A stretch of DNA of 64,000 nucleotides from Algivirga pacifica (GCF_039543525.1 NZ_BAABJX010000057.1:1-64000), one strand, 5' to 3'; shown: positions 8,689 to 17,914, numbered from the stretch's first letter. Notes: generated from the sequence alone by a model not told the origin. Made by a program: numbers and translations.

Positions 8689-8788
8689 TTATTCTATTTT
8701 TACGATACAAATTTATGTATTTACTTTGCATCACACAAAAAGAAAGAGATTTACTTTGTTGAAATACAAATATTTAACTCAAACAGAT

Positions 8789-9373
8789 ATGAAAAAAGTA
8801 CTAATCATTAATGCGCACCAATATTACCCATTCTCTGAAGGTAAATGGAACGAAACACTGGTTAATAAAGCTACAAAGCTTTTAACAGCAAAAGGCTATG
8901 AAGTAAAGCTAACTACCATGAAGGATGAGTATGATGTAGAAGAAGAGGTTAGCAAACATGAGTGGGCTGATGTGATTCTACTTCAATCGCCAATCAACTG
9001 GATGGGTATTCCATGGAGCTTCAAGAAATATATGGATGAAGTATACACTACCGGTATGATGGGACGCTTATGTAACGGAGATGGCAGAACCTCGGAAGAG
9101 CCTAAGAAAAACTATGGTACAGGAGGTCTTTTAACCGACAGTAAATACATGCTTTCTCTGACGTTCAACGCTCCTGCAGAATCATTCGAAAACGAAGATG
9201 AATGGTTCTTTGAAGGCAAAAGCGTAGATGACCTAATGCTTCCAATGCACCTGAACTTTAAGTTCTTTGGAATGAAAGCACTTCCTACGTTCAGCAGTTA
9301 CGATGTGATGAAAAACCCAACGATTGAAGAAGATTTGGTTCGCTTTGAGGAGCATATCCAACGCTACTTGTAA
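8789..9373 (+). CDS. MdaB-like NAD(P)H-dependent flavoprotein oxidoreductase
   Basis: Flavodoxin-fold quinone reductase of 194 aa, similar to modulator of drug activity B, which transfers two electrons from NAD(P)H to quinones through FAD. The start is the ATG at 8789 (MKKVLIINAHQYYPFSEGK); an upstream in-frame extension of 21 residues has no family counterpart. The loop SPINWMGIPWSFKKYMDEV is the characteristic MdaB flavin/quinone-site segment, and the GTGGLLTDSKYMLSLTFNAP region follows. It is probably cytosolic and protective against quinone or electrophile stress. Probable control by the divergent LysR regulator is inferred from the gene arrangement. Confidence 0.88.
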   Translation: MKKVLIINAHQYYPFSEGKWNETLVNKATKLLTAKGYEVKLTTMKDEYDVEEEVSKHEWADVILLQSPINWMGIPWSFKKYMDEVYTTGMMGRLCNGDGRTSEEPKKNYGTGGLLTDSKYMLSLTFNAPAESFENEDEWFFEGKSVDDLMLPMHLNFKFFGMKALPTFSSYDVMKNPTIEEDLVRFEEHIQRYL

Positions 9374-9669
9374 TCATAGTTTGGAGTGAGCAATGATGAG
9401 TGATGAGTTTATCATGGTTAATTTAGTATGGGCAGAAAACTCTGAGCTCTTAAAATAAGTCAGTGGTACGCTATAGCTTTTATAATTTTCAATGATCAAT
9501 GATTAATTTTCAATAAAAAACACACTCTAGAACTAGGTCAGTAGCCTTTTTGGGTAATTCATTTTAATTAAAAATTGAAAATTGATCATTGAAAATTAAC
9601 CCATTCTAGAAGCAGTTCAGTAAGCTTTTTTACTCATAGACAATTAACGGTAACAAACCCTATTCTTCA
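9374..9669. repeat. Convergent spacer with inverted heptamer arrays (TTTCAAT/GATTAAT and TGAGCAA/TGATGAG)
   Basis: TGAGCAATGATGAGTGATGA runs at about 9396 with a 7-nt step. TTTTCAA/TGATCAA units at about 9488-9516 are mirrored by the complementary TTGAAAATTGATCATTGAAAA at about 9573-9597, giving a long hairpin. No gene is seen. Confidence 0.85.
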
Positions 9670-12600
9670 TTAAAAGTTCGCCGTCAGCATCACTTGCCCT
9701 ACATGGGCAATACGTTGCTCTCCTGATTTTCTTCCGTGATAAGACACATTCAGCTGTAGCCCATTCTCGAATTGCTTCAGCGCATTCAATTGCCATAGAT
9801 AATTGGTTCCTTGCTGCAAGGCCTCCATCATCTCATAGGCCAAGGCGGTATTTTGCTCTCCTGTAAAGTCGATGTAGGTCAACCCAAAACTCCCTTCTAC
9901 ATTCATCCTGAAATTAGATGCATATTTTAAAGAGGACTCTAGCTTATTTACTCGGGTGGTAATCTTAGGTTGCTCATCTACTTTGGGTGCCTCTTTCCAT
10001 AAATACTCCCCTGTCAGTTTTAATCTAAAGGAGGTATTAAACTGCCATGATATAGCGGGTGTGGAAGCCCATATGGTATACATGAAATTTTGCTCTGGTA
10101 AGTAATCGGACTGATTATGTATTTCTGTCCAACGACCCTCATGCTCTAAGGTCCAGGTAGTAAATGCATTCCAACGAATATCAAAACGCTGCTCCTTTAG
10201 CATTCGCTCATCCGTTCCGGAAGTAAGGGTTTGGATGTTATTCTGATATTTTTGATGATAACCTGCCTCCCAAACTACATTAGACTTATTCCAATACAAG
10301 CTGTTTCTGAGGAGTAGTCGCTGATACAACACTTGTGCTTGGTTATTATTCCACGACAAACGATCCAACCAATCGCTAGAAGTCGTCTTCTGCTCCATAC
10401 GTAAGGTCAGTTCATTCTGCCATTTGGACAGCCAATGTTTAATTCCTTCTTCCTGTTGCCATGCTGTCGGGAGTCTCCATCGTCCTTTATAATTTAAGCT
10501 TGTTGCATAAGCAGGGACATATTCATTGGTCGGAACAAAATACTTGACATAATCTCGTTCATCTGGGTTGACTGCCAGAAAAAATTCCCCCAGTTCTTTT
10601 ATCCCATTATTATTAAGATCTCTCCAGGTATGTGTTCCCCTTCCATTATCTACCTCTACATAAAAGAATTCTCGTCTTAATTCCATTCCCGAAGAAGTAG
10701 ATAACTCTAACGTATTAAAAACAGCTTTTTCCCACGCATACCCCTGCCAAGCGATCTTTCCCATCAAGTTATGTTCTTCTCTAGAGTCTCCAGACAAATA
10801 ATCCGTTTCTCTATAATTAATTTCTCCTTCCAGAAGCTGAGTTCCCCACTTTCCTTTTCCTTTCAGTTCATAGGTTTGCATTTTCGTCCAAGGTGTCCAG
10901 CTTCCATCCAAGACTTGTTCATCATTCCTATGAGTATAACTAGCTACAATAGACCACGGAAGGCTAGGAGATGTTTGTAGAGCTAATCTATGTTGCGCAT
11001 ATACAGGAGTTGATCTCAATAAAGTATCTGCTACCAAATCTTTACGCTCGTTATGATCTATCATAAACTGGTAAATGGGTTGCAACCATTTGTTCTTCCA
11101 CTGTAAAGAAGCATTCCAACGATACCAATCTACTGAAAGTACTTCAGTATCCTTCTGCATTCCTTCTAGCAATTGTTGAAAACTCCACTGTTTCCATTCT
11201 GTTTTACTCTCAAGTTCTTGCCGTTGGGCTCCGCCTTCTTTCAGTTGTAACTGTTGCCACTGAACTGCATATTGCTGCTTTTGATCTAAACTATAGACCT
11301 CTCCCCCGAGGGTATATATCTGATACTGATCAGAAAAATTGGCAGGAAGGTCCCACTCCCTTGTAAACTCTACGGGAAGAAAGCGGTCTACAGGACGAAA
11401 CTGTTTATCCACAAGCTCTCCTTTAGCATGTGCTTTCCACCTCCAACGATCCATCAAATGTCGTTCACTACTAGACAAAGTCAGCTTTAGTGCATTTCCC
11501 CGATTATCCTTATCATCCAGATCTGAAAATAAATTCAGGTCTTGTAAGGATGTCGCCCACTCCAGGTCTAATGTTTCATGGGCTGTAAGCGCTACCTTTC
11601 CTCCCACCACTAATAATTGTTTCTCATTAGGAGCTACTAACTGCTTTACGGGTTCATAAGCCCCCATTCCTTCTCCTACCCAGCGATATACCCTGCCTGT
11701 AGCAGTAATCTCATCCAAGATGTAACTTCCTTTTCCCTCTCCAATATTAGTAAAAGACGCTTTGAGAAAAGGACTGCTTTCTGCCGTTGCCCTTTTCAAG
11801 TAATATGTACCGCTTCCATCATCAGCATAGGTATACAGCACTTGTACATCTGAATAGTCTTCTACGGTATCAATAGAAGATACATAATGTCCTGCTACCT
11901 GATCTCCCATACGTCTTAAGTTTTCCAAGTCAGTCTCACTATTCTCTATGAATAGCGTTTGGGTCGTCCTGTCTTTCTCTTGATAAAAATCAGTGTATAC
12001 TTCCCATCCTATCCCCGATTGCTTCTGTCTAAACTGTTGTATACTTCGGCCATAAACCTGTAGCGCATATTCATACTCCACCTGTATACGGCTATAAGCG
12101 GTAATGGGTACTTTCACAGAAAAAATTACTTCTGCCTGATTGTAGTCAATCACATAGTCTTCTCCCCTTTGTATTTTCACTCCATCTATATATACCTGCT
12201 CGGAACCTGCAATCACAATCATATAGGAAAGAGCTTCCGGCCCTCTTAACCTATAAGGACCTTGTACTCCGTCAATAGGGGTAATAGCCTCTCTATAGTA
12301 CTGTCCTTTAGCCAAAGATACAGTCCCTTGTGCTTCTACCTTATAGGTTGAATCCTTTTCGTAAGAAGCCCTGACTTGTGCTCCCTCAATATTCTTGTTG
12401 TATTTTCCAAAGTAGGTATTCCCTTGCTGCAACAGAATATCTCCCGCCTCAAGTGTCACATTGTTATGAATTAACTGCAAATTGATCTGATCCAGGTCCT
12501 GTACCTGCTGGGTGTTCCCTTCAGGTTGATAAGCAATTTGCTGGTCTGTCAATTTGGCTTTTATAGCGATGTCAGGCGTAAGCTCTCCTTGGAGCTGTAG

Positions 12601-13083
12601 ATCCATTCTAGAATTGACAAAAACATCTTGACGGTTACCTGCTGAGATACCCCTGCTGATCGCTCCTGCAGTCTGTACTTTTCCTTTTTGAGTGGATAAT
12701 GTATCAACTGCTGAAGAAGGCTCCATTGAGGACACTCCCTCTTGCTTGACACCTTTTTCTTTCTTTTGTTTCTTATGCACCCTATGTTTCTTCCTCTCCG
12801 AAAAAACCGTAAAATAACGGTAAGTCACTTGTATGGAATCTACTGAAGTGTTTTCGGGAACATGAAAAGACACCATATGACGAAGCGTATCATAAGTATA
12901 AGCAAGTGTCGTTCCATCCGAAGCAGATGTTTGAAGAGAAGGTAAGTATATGGCTGGATGTTGGAGTTGCATAGGCTGACTCACATCTTTCACCCATCGA
13001 CGAAACAAGTTTCCCGGCAATTGCTGGGAATTTGCCCAATGCGCAAAACAAACGGTCAGTATCAAAAAAAATCCTCTCAACAT
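9670..13083 (-). CDS. Large secreted, probably outer-membrane beta-barrel protein of unknown function
   Basis: A 1137-aa protein starting at the ATG at 13083, with a Sec signal peptide (MLRGFFLILTVCFAHWANS). A short beta domain is followed by a very basic linker (RKKHRVHKKQKKEK, about residue 98). Next comes a block of the type GNRQDVFVNSRMDLQLQGEL and GVQGPYRLRGPEALSYMIVI, then VYIDGVKIQRGEDYVIDY, which I recognise from large uncharacterised Bacteroidota surface proteins. The remaining ~700 residues alternate short amphipathic strands rich in W, Y and Q, as in a beta barrel, and the protein ends in aromatic or hydrophobic strands (VGQVMLTANF). No adhesin repeats or type IX sorting domain are visible. 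Function is unknown; location is inferred. Confidence 0.7.
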   Translation of the reverse strand: MLRGFFLILTVCFAHWANSQQLPGNLFRRWVKDVSQPMQLQHPAIYLPSLQTSASDGTTLAYTYDTLRHMVSFHVPENTSVDSIQVTYRYFTVFSERKKHRVHKKQKKEKGVKQEGVSSMEPSSAVDTLSTQKGKVQTAGAISRGISAGNRQDVFVNSRMDLQLQGELTPDIAIKAKLTDQQIAYQPEGNTQQVQDLDQINLQLIHNNVTLEAGDILLQQGNTYFGKYNKNIEGAQVRASYEKDSTYKVEAQGTVSLAKGQYYREAITPIDGVQGPYRLRGPEALSYMIVIAGSEQVYIDGVKIQRGEDYVIDYNQAEVIFSVKVPITAYSRIQVEYEYALQVYGRSIQQFRQKQSGIGWEVYTDFYQEKDRTTQTLFIENSETDLENLRRMGDQVAGHYVSSIDTVEDYSDVQVLYTYADDGSGTYYLKRATAESSPFLKASFTNIGEGKGSYILDEITATGRVYRWVGEGMGAYEPVKQLVAPNEKQLLVVGGKVALTAHETLDLEWATSLQDLNLFSDLDDKDNRGNALKLTLSSSERHLMDRWRWKAHAKGELVDKQFRPVDRFLPVEFTREWDLPANFSDQYQIYTLGGEVYSLDQKQQYAVQWQQLQLKEGGAQRQELESKTEWKQWSFQQLLEGMQKDTEVLSVDWYRWNASLQWKNKWLQPIYQFMIDHNERKDLVADTLLRSTPVYAQHRLALQTSPSLPWSIVASYTHRNDEQVLDGSWTPWTKMQTYELKGKGKWGTQLLEGEINYRETDYLSGDSREEHNLMGKIAWQGYAWEKAVFNTLELSTSSGMELRREFFYVEVDNGRGTHTWRDLNNNGIKELGEFFLAVNPDERDYVKYFVPTNEYVPAYATSLNYKGRWRLPTAWQQEEGIKHWLSKWQNELTLRMEQKTTSSDWLDRLSWNNNQAQVLYQRLLLRNSLYWNKSNVVWEAGYHQKYQNNIQTLTSGTDERMLKEQRFDIRWNAFTTWTLEHEGRWTEIHNQSDYLPEQNFMYTIWASTPAISWQFNTSFRLKLTGEYLWKEAPKVDEQPKITTRVNKLESSLKYASNFRMNVEGSFGLTYIDFTGEQNTALAYEMMEALQQGTNYLWQLNALKQFENGLQLNVSYHGRKSGEQRIAHVGQVMLTANF

Positions 13084-13208
13084 CAAGAAAGTTGACTATG
13101 TCAATTAATAATGGTCTTCATAAGGTTAAAAAGTAATAGCACAAACTATGCTATACTCTAAGGACACAAAAAAACAAAATATAATCTTAGAAATCAACAA
13201 AATACAGC

Positions 13209-14459
13209 TCAACCACAATGTGTAAAAATTTCCTGAGAGACCTCTATTCCAGGTGAAAGTTTCAATACTTTTTTCCAAATTTCACACGCTTCCCTCCGCT
13301 CACCCTGATGGTGTAATATTTGCCCATGAAGGTAGTAAACACTCCAAGCTTCAGGACGAACAAACTCCGCCCAAGTACAATTCTCTATAGCTTTGGCGTA
13401 TTTACCTTGTTGAAACAATAGCTTTGCCCGAACATAAAATACCTCAAAATGATCATCCGAAAGCTTCTCTGGAGAAATTACAACGGCATAGGCTTTCCCA
13501 TAGGTATTTTTATAACTATCAATAGCTATATCTGCAGCCTTATTCAAGTATTTAATCGCAATCTCATTTTGCTGAAATACTTCTGCGTACAACATAGCTA
13601 CCTCTACATAAGCCTTTAGATTTTTGGGCTCTTTATGAATCCAGTATTGTAGTACATCCAAAGCCCCCATAGGTTGATCTAAAAAGCGATAACTATAAGC
13701 CAAGCGATAAAACAGCATACCCGAAAGCTCCCTGAGATTGCGCTCTTTCATTGGTCGTAGCATGGCAATCACCCCTTGATAATCTTCCTGTTCAAAACTT
13801 ACTTTACTTTCCCGCTTGATTTTTTGAATGAGCATAAATTTTTTACGCGTTGCCTCCCGATAATAATCAATATGCTCATCCTCCTGAAATTGATATAGAA
13901 TTTGATAAACCTCCACTAATGCTTCCGCATATTGCCCTGTCTTAATGTACCGATCCATGTCTTTAAAAATCTCATTCCGTTCCGCATTCTTTCTTTCCAA
14001 CTCCACTTCTATATAATATTCCCTGATCTGAGCAGTAGCCGCGATCAAGACGAGTATACAGGTTGCTATAATGATGGTCCATTTTTGTGCAAAACGCTCC
14101 TCTTTAACCATTTCTTTGCGTTCCTTTTCAGCCTCGGCATTACTCCAGTCTGCCTGTTGATAAGCGGCATACTTATAAGGATCTGGAGCATAATAACGAG
14201 CAGTAGTATTCATTGCAGAGTATGATACTGATTGCTGATATTGCTGATTTAACAACTGAAGGTCGTATAAAGCGCGTTGAGAAGGGTCAGACAACACCTC
14301 ATAGGCCGCTGATACTTCTTTAAACTTCTCCTCAAATGTGGTATCCCCTTGATGACGGTCGGGATGGTATTGCATAGCTAGTCGTTTGTAGGCCACCTTA
14401 AGCTCCTTGGCAGAAACATTGGGGGATACCTCCAAAACATCGTAGAAAGTAATCCTCAT
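13209..14459 (-). CDS. Membrane-anchored J-domain protein with TPR-like C-terminal half
   Basis: A 416-aa DnaJ-class co-chaperone. Residues 1-65 form the J domain with the HPD motif at 32-34, which stimulates DnaK ATPase. A Tyr/Gln-rich linker is followed by one transmembrane helix at about 128-146 (WTIIIATCILVLIAATAQI). The rest is helical with TPR-like units (QYAEALVEVYQILYQFQEDE, AIKYLNKAADIA, AKAIENCTWAEFVRPEAWSVYYLHGQ). There is no zinc finger or substrate-binding beta domain, so this is a type III J protein. The topology suggests a J domain in the cytoplasm and TPRs on the other side of the membrane. The client is unknown. Confidence 0.82.
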   Translation of the reverse strand: MRITFYDVLEVSPNVSAKELKVAYKRLAMQYHPDRHQGDTTFEEKFKEVSAAYEVLSDPSQRALYDLQLLNQQYQQSVSYSAMNTTARYYAPDPYKYAAYQQADWSNAEAEKERKEMVKEERFAQKWTIIIATCILVLIAATAQIREYYIEVELERKNAERNEIFKDMDRYIKTGQYAEALVEVYQILYQFQEDEHIDYYREATRKKFMLIQKIKRESKVSFEQEDYQGVIAMLRPMKERNLRELSGMLFYRLAYSYRFLDQPMGALDVLQYWIHKEPKNLKAYVEVAMLYAEVFQQNEIAIKYLNKAADIAIDSYKNTYGKAYAVVISPEKLSDDHFEVFYVRAKLLFQQGKYAKAIENCTWAEFVRPEAWSVYYLHGQILHHQGERREACEIWKKVLKLSPGIEVSQEIFTHCG

Positions 14460-14643
14460 ATTCTCTTACAGAAAAGGGAAATGTAATGGGTTATTGATAG
14501 GAAGGGAAGCTCCGAACAAGCAGAACACCCTATAATAAGATAGGGATTTTTGAGCAGGATGTAAACAAGGTTTTACAAGAGTGTGCCCTTAGCTATAAAA
14601 AGTACCTTAGGACAGTCCAATAGTACTATTTGGAAGGGAAAAA

Positions 14644-14681
14644 GGTAAAAAGTAATTAGATTTCCTCTATTACTTTTTACC
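14644..14681. repeat. Hairpin of TATTACT/TTTTACC heptamers
   Basis: Perfect 13-bp arms GGTAAAAAGTAAT (14644-14656) and its complement (14669-14681), with a 12-nt loop. The right side continues as TATTACCTTTTC, keeping the 7-nt step. It lies downstream of the small minus-strand gene at 14725 and may help terminate it. Confidence 0.8.
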
Positions 14682-14724
14682 TATTACCTTTTCTCTCCTT
14701 GAATATATGATGTTAGGAGGTCGT

Positions 14725-14931
14725 TCATGAGGCGATCTCTTCTATTTCATAATCCTTCCCTTCTCCATATCTCAGAAGATCCTCTAAGGTATACTGCTCC
14801 AAAGTATTTAGGTCTTTCAGGAGAAAGTTCTCTTTACCTATTGCTTCCATGATCTCAAACTCAAAGACTTCTCCGTGGTTGGTCAAGCGGTAGGCAAGCC
14901 CTACACGCATTGTATTAATCGCTATACTCAT
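14725..14931 (-). CDS. Small conserved-looking protein of unknown function
   Basis: A 68-aa acidic soluble protein (VGLAYRLTNHGEVFEFEIME then LEDLLRYGEGKDYEIEEI). No signal peptide or membrane segment is visible. I cannot name a family. The alternating charged and hydrophobic beta pattern and a clean open frame with ATG start, isolated between two repeat hairpins and downstream of the S24 regulator, support a real gene. It may be a small translational or regulatory accessory protein, but nothing in the sequence shows this. Confidence 0.6.
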   Translation of the reverse strand: MSIAINTMRVGLAYRLTNHGEVFEFEIMEAIGKENFLLKDLNTLEQYTLEDLLRYGEGKDYEIEEIAS

Positions 14932-15000
14932 ACCTTATTAGTTGCTGTCTCAATAATATTTTGATCATCCATTTATTTGCTATACTGTTAAATGGCTTTG

Positions 15001-15131
15001 TTGAATCGTTGATTCGTTGAATTGAGCTTCGCTCGTTGATTCGAGTTGAACTATTGATTGATATATATACTCTTACAACATATCAACTCGAATCAACGAG
15101 CGAAGCTCAATTCAACGAATCAACGATTCAA
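15001..15131. repeat. 49-bp perfect inverted repeat containing GAGCTTCGCTC
   Basis: Arms 15001-15049 and 15083-15131 are exact reverse complements. Each arm has two or three TTGAATCG/TTGATTCG units, then the mini-hairpin GAGCTTCGCTC, then GTTGATTCGAGTTGA. The loop is 33 nt and AT-rich. Outside the arms TTGCTA and TAGCAA extend the pairing imperfectly. The element lies between two minus-strand genes. Confidence 0.95.
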
Positions 15132-15158
15132 CTAAGCTGTTTAGCAATATAATGGTAC

Positions 15159-15932
15159 TTATGCGTCCTTGTAAAGCTGATCCTTCAACGTCTCAACAGC
15201 TTGCTTCAGTGCTTCATCGCCCTGCAAATCAGGAAAAGCCCTACCAATATGTGCGGTATATTTCCAAACCTCTCTTACCTCTTCAATCGACATATCATAA
15301 TGCGGATAAATAGGATTCGTTGATTTCAACAATAATTTCCCGGTCGTCTCAATTGTATTAAATACTTGCTTGAAAACTATTCCTTCTGCAGTCACGAGAA
15401 TACAAGTATCACCATCTTTGACAGAGGTCCAATCCGTCACCAGCATACCTATAACAATATCACCAGACTGTAAGGGAAGCATAGAATCTCCAGACAACTC
15501 AAAAGCCCTATACGTATTATAATGATCCAGGAAAGGCAACTGGTATTTTGGTAATTCCCTTAAATACTCCGGATCTGCAAATCCACTGGAGTAACCTGCA
15601 GAAGCCTTTTCAGGAACCATTTCAATGTACTCTTCATCGGTGTGATCTACCGTAATGCTCAATACTCGCATCTGATCTCCTGCCGCAAACGATGTCAAGG
15701 CCTCTTTTCTTTTGGCTTCCTGCAATGCTTGTTCCCTTAGATCTTTCTGCATCAAATCATCTAGAGAAACGTTAAAATAATTAGCAATGTTTAGTAAAAT
15801 ATCTAAACGAGGCTCTCTATTGGCCTCATAAGCTCCTATATTCTTTCTGGAAACCCCTACTGCATCCCCTAATTCCTGTTGTGTGACATTATGAAGCTGT
15901 CGAAGGTATTTTAAATTAATGTTGAAAAACAT
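15159..15932 (-). CDS. XRE-type HTH regulator with LexA-like S24 peptidase domain
   Basis: A 257-aa repressor. Residues 8-62 are a helix-turn-helix (LRQLHNVTQQELGDAVGVSR). Residues 105-257 are an S24 peptidase domain with a likely autocleavage Ala-Gly at 112-113 (SAGY), nucleophile Ser150 (SGDSMLP) and general-base Lys188 (GIVFKQV); the spacings match LexA-class proteins. Such proteins self-cleave or sense stress to release target promoters. It is divergent from the glucosaminidase gene with 143 bp between. It is not LexA itself, because the N-terminal domain is XRE rather than the LexA winged helix. An SOS or phage-type role is an inference. Confidence 0.88.
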   Translation of the reverse strand: MFFNINLKYLRQLHNVTQQELGDAVGVSRKNIGAYEANREPRLDILLNIANYFNVSLDDLMQKDLREQALQEAKRKEALTSFAAGDQMRVLSITVDHTDEEYIEMVPEKASAGYSSGFADPEYLRELPKYQLPFLDHYNTYRAFELSGDSMLPLQSGDIVIGMLVTDWTSVKDGDTCILVTAEGIVFKQVFNTIETTGKLLLKSTNPIYPHYDMSIEEVREVWKYTAHIGRAFPDLQGDEALKQAVETLKDQLYKDA

Positions 15933-15993
15933 AACATATTTTTGCTAAAATTTTTGACAATTAAATTTTCATTGTTTTTATTTGTGACAAGGA

Positions 15994-16025
15994 AATGATC
16001 AAAAAAGAAACATTAATTGATCATT
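15994..16025. promoter_or_regulatory. Candidate operator between S24 regulator and glucosaminidase gene
   Basis: AATGATCA (15994-16001) and TGATCATT (16018-16025) form an 8-bp inverted repeat with a 16-nt centre in the divergent promoter region. A dimeric XRE/S24 repressor could bind it, but this rests on symmetry and position only. Confidence 0.35.
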
Positions 16026-16075
16026 CACTCAAAAACGAGACAAAGGAATCGCTTAAAATATAAACACCACAGAAA

Positions 16076-17113
16076 ATGAGATCCGTACACTTTATCCTTC
16101 CCGTTTCCTATAAAAGCAATGTGATTTGTTGTGGGTATACCAGAGGTGGCTTTTACCTATCCTTTAGAGAAAAGATCTACCGTCTGGAATTTACTCAACG
16201 CTCTGCTCTTATCCTTGGGGCATTCGTTCTTACAGCTGCTTGTTTCCATGCATTATTAGACACTTCAGAACCAAGTACCACCTTACAGTCCTCCGTACAT
16301 GCCGCTACACCTCCTGATTACACGATTAACCGAAATGACGTAATCGGTTCTATGATGGAAGACTTTATCGCCTTGGAAGAAGCTTCTCTCAAGCATAAGA
16401 ATGCAGATATTAGAGAATCCTTTACCATCAAGAAACAATTGATTCTTTCCCGCTATCTTATACAAGCGAAAGTGAATCGTCCCGACCAACTTTCAGATGA
16501 ATCTTTACTCTCCTTAAATCAAGAAGTCAGTGACTTGTTTCTTGAGTTAGTTGTTCCTAGCCTTAACCTACCGAATCACGTTCATCGCTTCTTTACGGCT
16601 GAAAAGCCTCTGAGAAAGCTAGAAACGGCTCTTATGGAGCAAGCCAAGTATCATGTTCCTGCTTCCATCAAGCTTGCCCAAGCGGCATTGGAAACAGGCT
16701 ATGGCCAACGCGTGATCAATAATAACTACTTTGGAATAAAAGATAAGAGTGGTAGAAATAGTCCATCGATCACCACCGAGTATTATACCCATACAGAGTA
16801 CAAATTTAATCAGCATAAAGTAATCTCTCACGAAAAAGTCCAAAAAGGAGGCAGAACCCTATATAAATGTATTGTCAAGGACAGTTTTCAACATTACACT
16901 ACTCCTTGGGAATCGTTCAGAGGACATTCTATTTTTCTCAGCCAGAATAAGCGTTATTCTCCTCTCTTCACAAAAGGAAGAAACTACAAAGCCTGGGCAG
17001 ATAAAATTGGATCTACAAAATATGGAGGCGTAGGATATGCTACCTCTCCAATCTACGGAGAACTACTGAAAAAAATTATCCAGCGTTATCACCTTGACTT
17101 GTTGGATTATTAA
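16076..17113 (+). CDS. Membrane-anchored glucosaminidase (peptidoglycan hydrolase)
   Basis: A 345-aa protein of the FlgJ/LytG-type N-acetylglucosaminidase family (PF01832). A cytoplasmic N-terminus of about 40 residues is followed by one transmembrane helix at about 43-61 (SALILGAFVLTAACFHALL). The periplasmic catalytic domain runs from about 180 to 330, with IKLAQAALETGYG carrying the probable catalytic Glu206, then NNNYFGIKD and the late YATSPIYGELL segment. It should cleave glycan strands in cell-wall turnover. No LysM or SH3 binding domain is present. It is divergent from an S24-type regulator, which could couple wall hydrolysis to stress; this is inference. The stop is followed by a long inverted repeat and a terminator. 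Confidence 0.87.
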   Translation: MRSVHFILPVSYKSNVICCGYTRGGFYLSFREKIYRLEFTQRSALILGAFVLTAACFHALLDTSEPSTTLQSSVHAATPPDYTINRNDVIGSMMEDFIALEEASLKHKNADIRESFTIKKQLILSRYLIQAKVNRPDQLSDESLLSLNQEVSDLFLELVVPSLNLPNHVHRFFTAEKPLRKLETALMEQAKYHVPASIKLAQAALETGYGQRVINNNYFGIKDKSGRNSPSITTEYYTHTEYKFNQHKVISHEKVQKGGRTLYKCIVKDSFQHYTTPWESFRGHSIFLSQNKRYSPLFTKGRNYKAWADKIGSTKYGGVGYATSPIYGELLKKIIQRYHLDLLDY

Positions 17114-17278
17114 GAGCTTGTTTGAAGTATTAATTCAGATAGAAAATTCCTTTAATCACTATTCAAATCAATCCATATTTTCATCAAATAGAACCACTAT
17201 TATCTTCAAATCTGACTTGATTTGAATAGGTTATAGAAATTTTCTCTATCTAAATCAGTATTCCAAACAAACTCTAAG
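17112..17278. repeat. Long imperfect inverted repeat after the glucosaminidase gene
   Basis: GAGCTTGTTTGAAGTATTAA and TCAGATAGAAAATT (from 17112) pair with AATTTTCTCTATCTAAATCA and GTATTCCAAACAAACTC (ending about 17278). Inside, CTATTCAAATCAA pairs with TTGATTTGAATAG. This family is unrelated to the heptamer arrays. A similar GAGTTTGTTTGGAA occurs at about 40033. Confidence 0.8.
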
Positions 17279-17320
17279 ACCTTGAGATGAACTCTCTTGT
17301 ACTGAATGCAAATATGAAAA

Positions 17321-17350
17321 AAGTCTGGCAGCTTCTACCAGACTTTTTTT
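17321..17350. terminator. Terminator between convergent genes
   Basis: Stem AAGTCTGG/CCAGACTT with a 9-nt loop, flanked by A-rich and T-rich runs on the two sides. It could serve both the glucosaminidase gene and the minus-strand adenosyltransferase gene. Confidence 0.8.
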
Positions 17351-17359
17351 GATCCTTGA

Positions 17360-17914
17360 TTAATGATCTCTCGGAATCCATTTAAGCTCCTCAGCGTTTA
17401 ACTCCTTGGCCATCCAACGAGACAAGACGAATAGGTAATCAGACAAACGATTTAAATAGCGGTACAAGATAGACTCTACATGATCTCCGTGATCCATCAT
17501 TTCAATCACTCTTCGTTCCGCTCTTCTACATACTACTCTAGATAAATGACAAAAAGAAACTGCCTGATGTCCTCCCGGTAACACGAAATGTGTCAGTGGC
17601 TGCAATTGCACCTCCATCTTGTCAATCCAAGTTTCCAGCAACTGAATATCTTCTTCATGTAGATCCGGCTTCTTCAATTTTGGTTTATCTGGATCTGCCG
17701 CCAGGGTAGCCCCCAATGTAAATAAGCGATCCTGAATTTCTTTTAACTCTTCTTTTTTGGAAATATTGACTTCCTGATCTCTCACCAAACCAATATAAGA
17801 CAATAACTCATCCACTGTACCGTAAGCCTCAATACGGATATTGGCCTTAGAAACTCTTTTTCCTCCAAATAAGGAAGTATCTCCTTTGTCTCCTGTTTTT
17901 GTATAGATTTTCAT
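17360..17914 (-). CDS. PduO-type cob(I)alamin adenosyltransferase
   Basis: ATP:cob(I)alamin adenosyltransferase of 184 aa, which makes coenzyme B12. The family N-terminus MKIYTKTGDKGDTSLFGG binds ATP, and RVVCRRAERRVIEM carries the conserved arginines. I prefer the ATG at 17914, because homologues start there. An in-frame ATG at 17944 overlaps the stop of the upstream gene as TAATG and would add ten residues, so translational coupling from that start is possible. The gene is the second cistron behind the large TM-TPR protein gene, with no obvious functional link. A B12-dependent enzyme is expected elsewhere in the genome. Confidence 0.9.
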   Translation of the reverse strand: MKIYTKTGDKGDTSLFGGKRVSKANIRIEAYGTVDELLSYIGLVRDQEVNISKKEELKEIQDRLFTLGATLAADPDKPKLKKPDLHEEDIQLLETWIDKMEVQLQPLTHFVLPGGHQAVSFCHLSRVVCRRAERRVIEMMDHGDHVESILYRYLNRLSDYLFVLSRWMAKELNAEELKWIPRDH

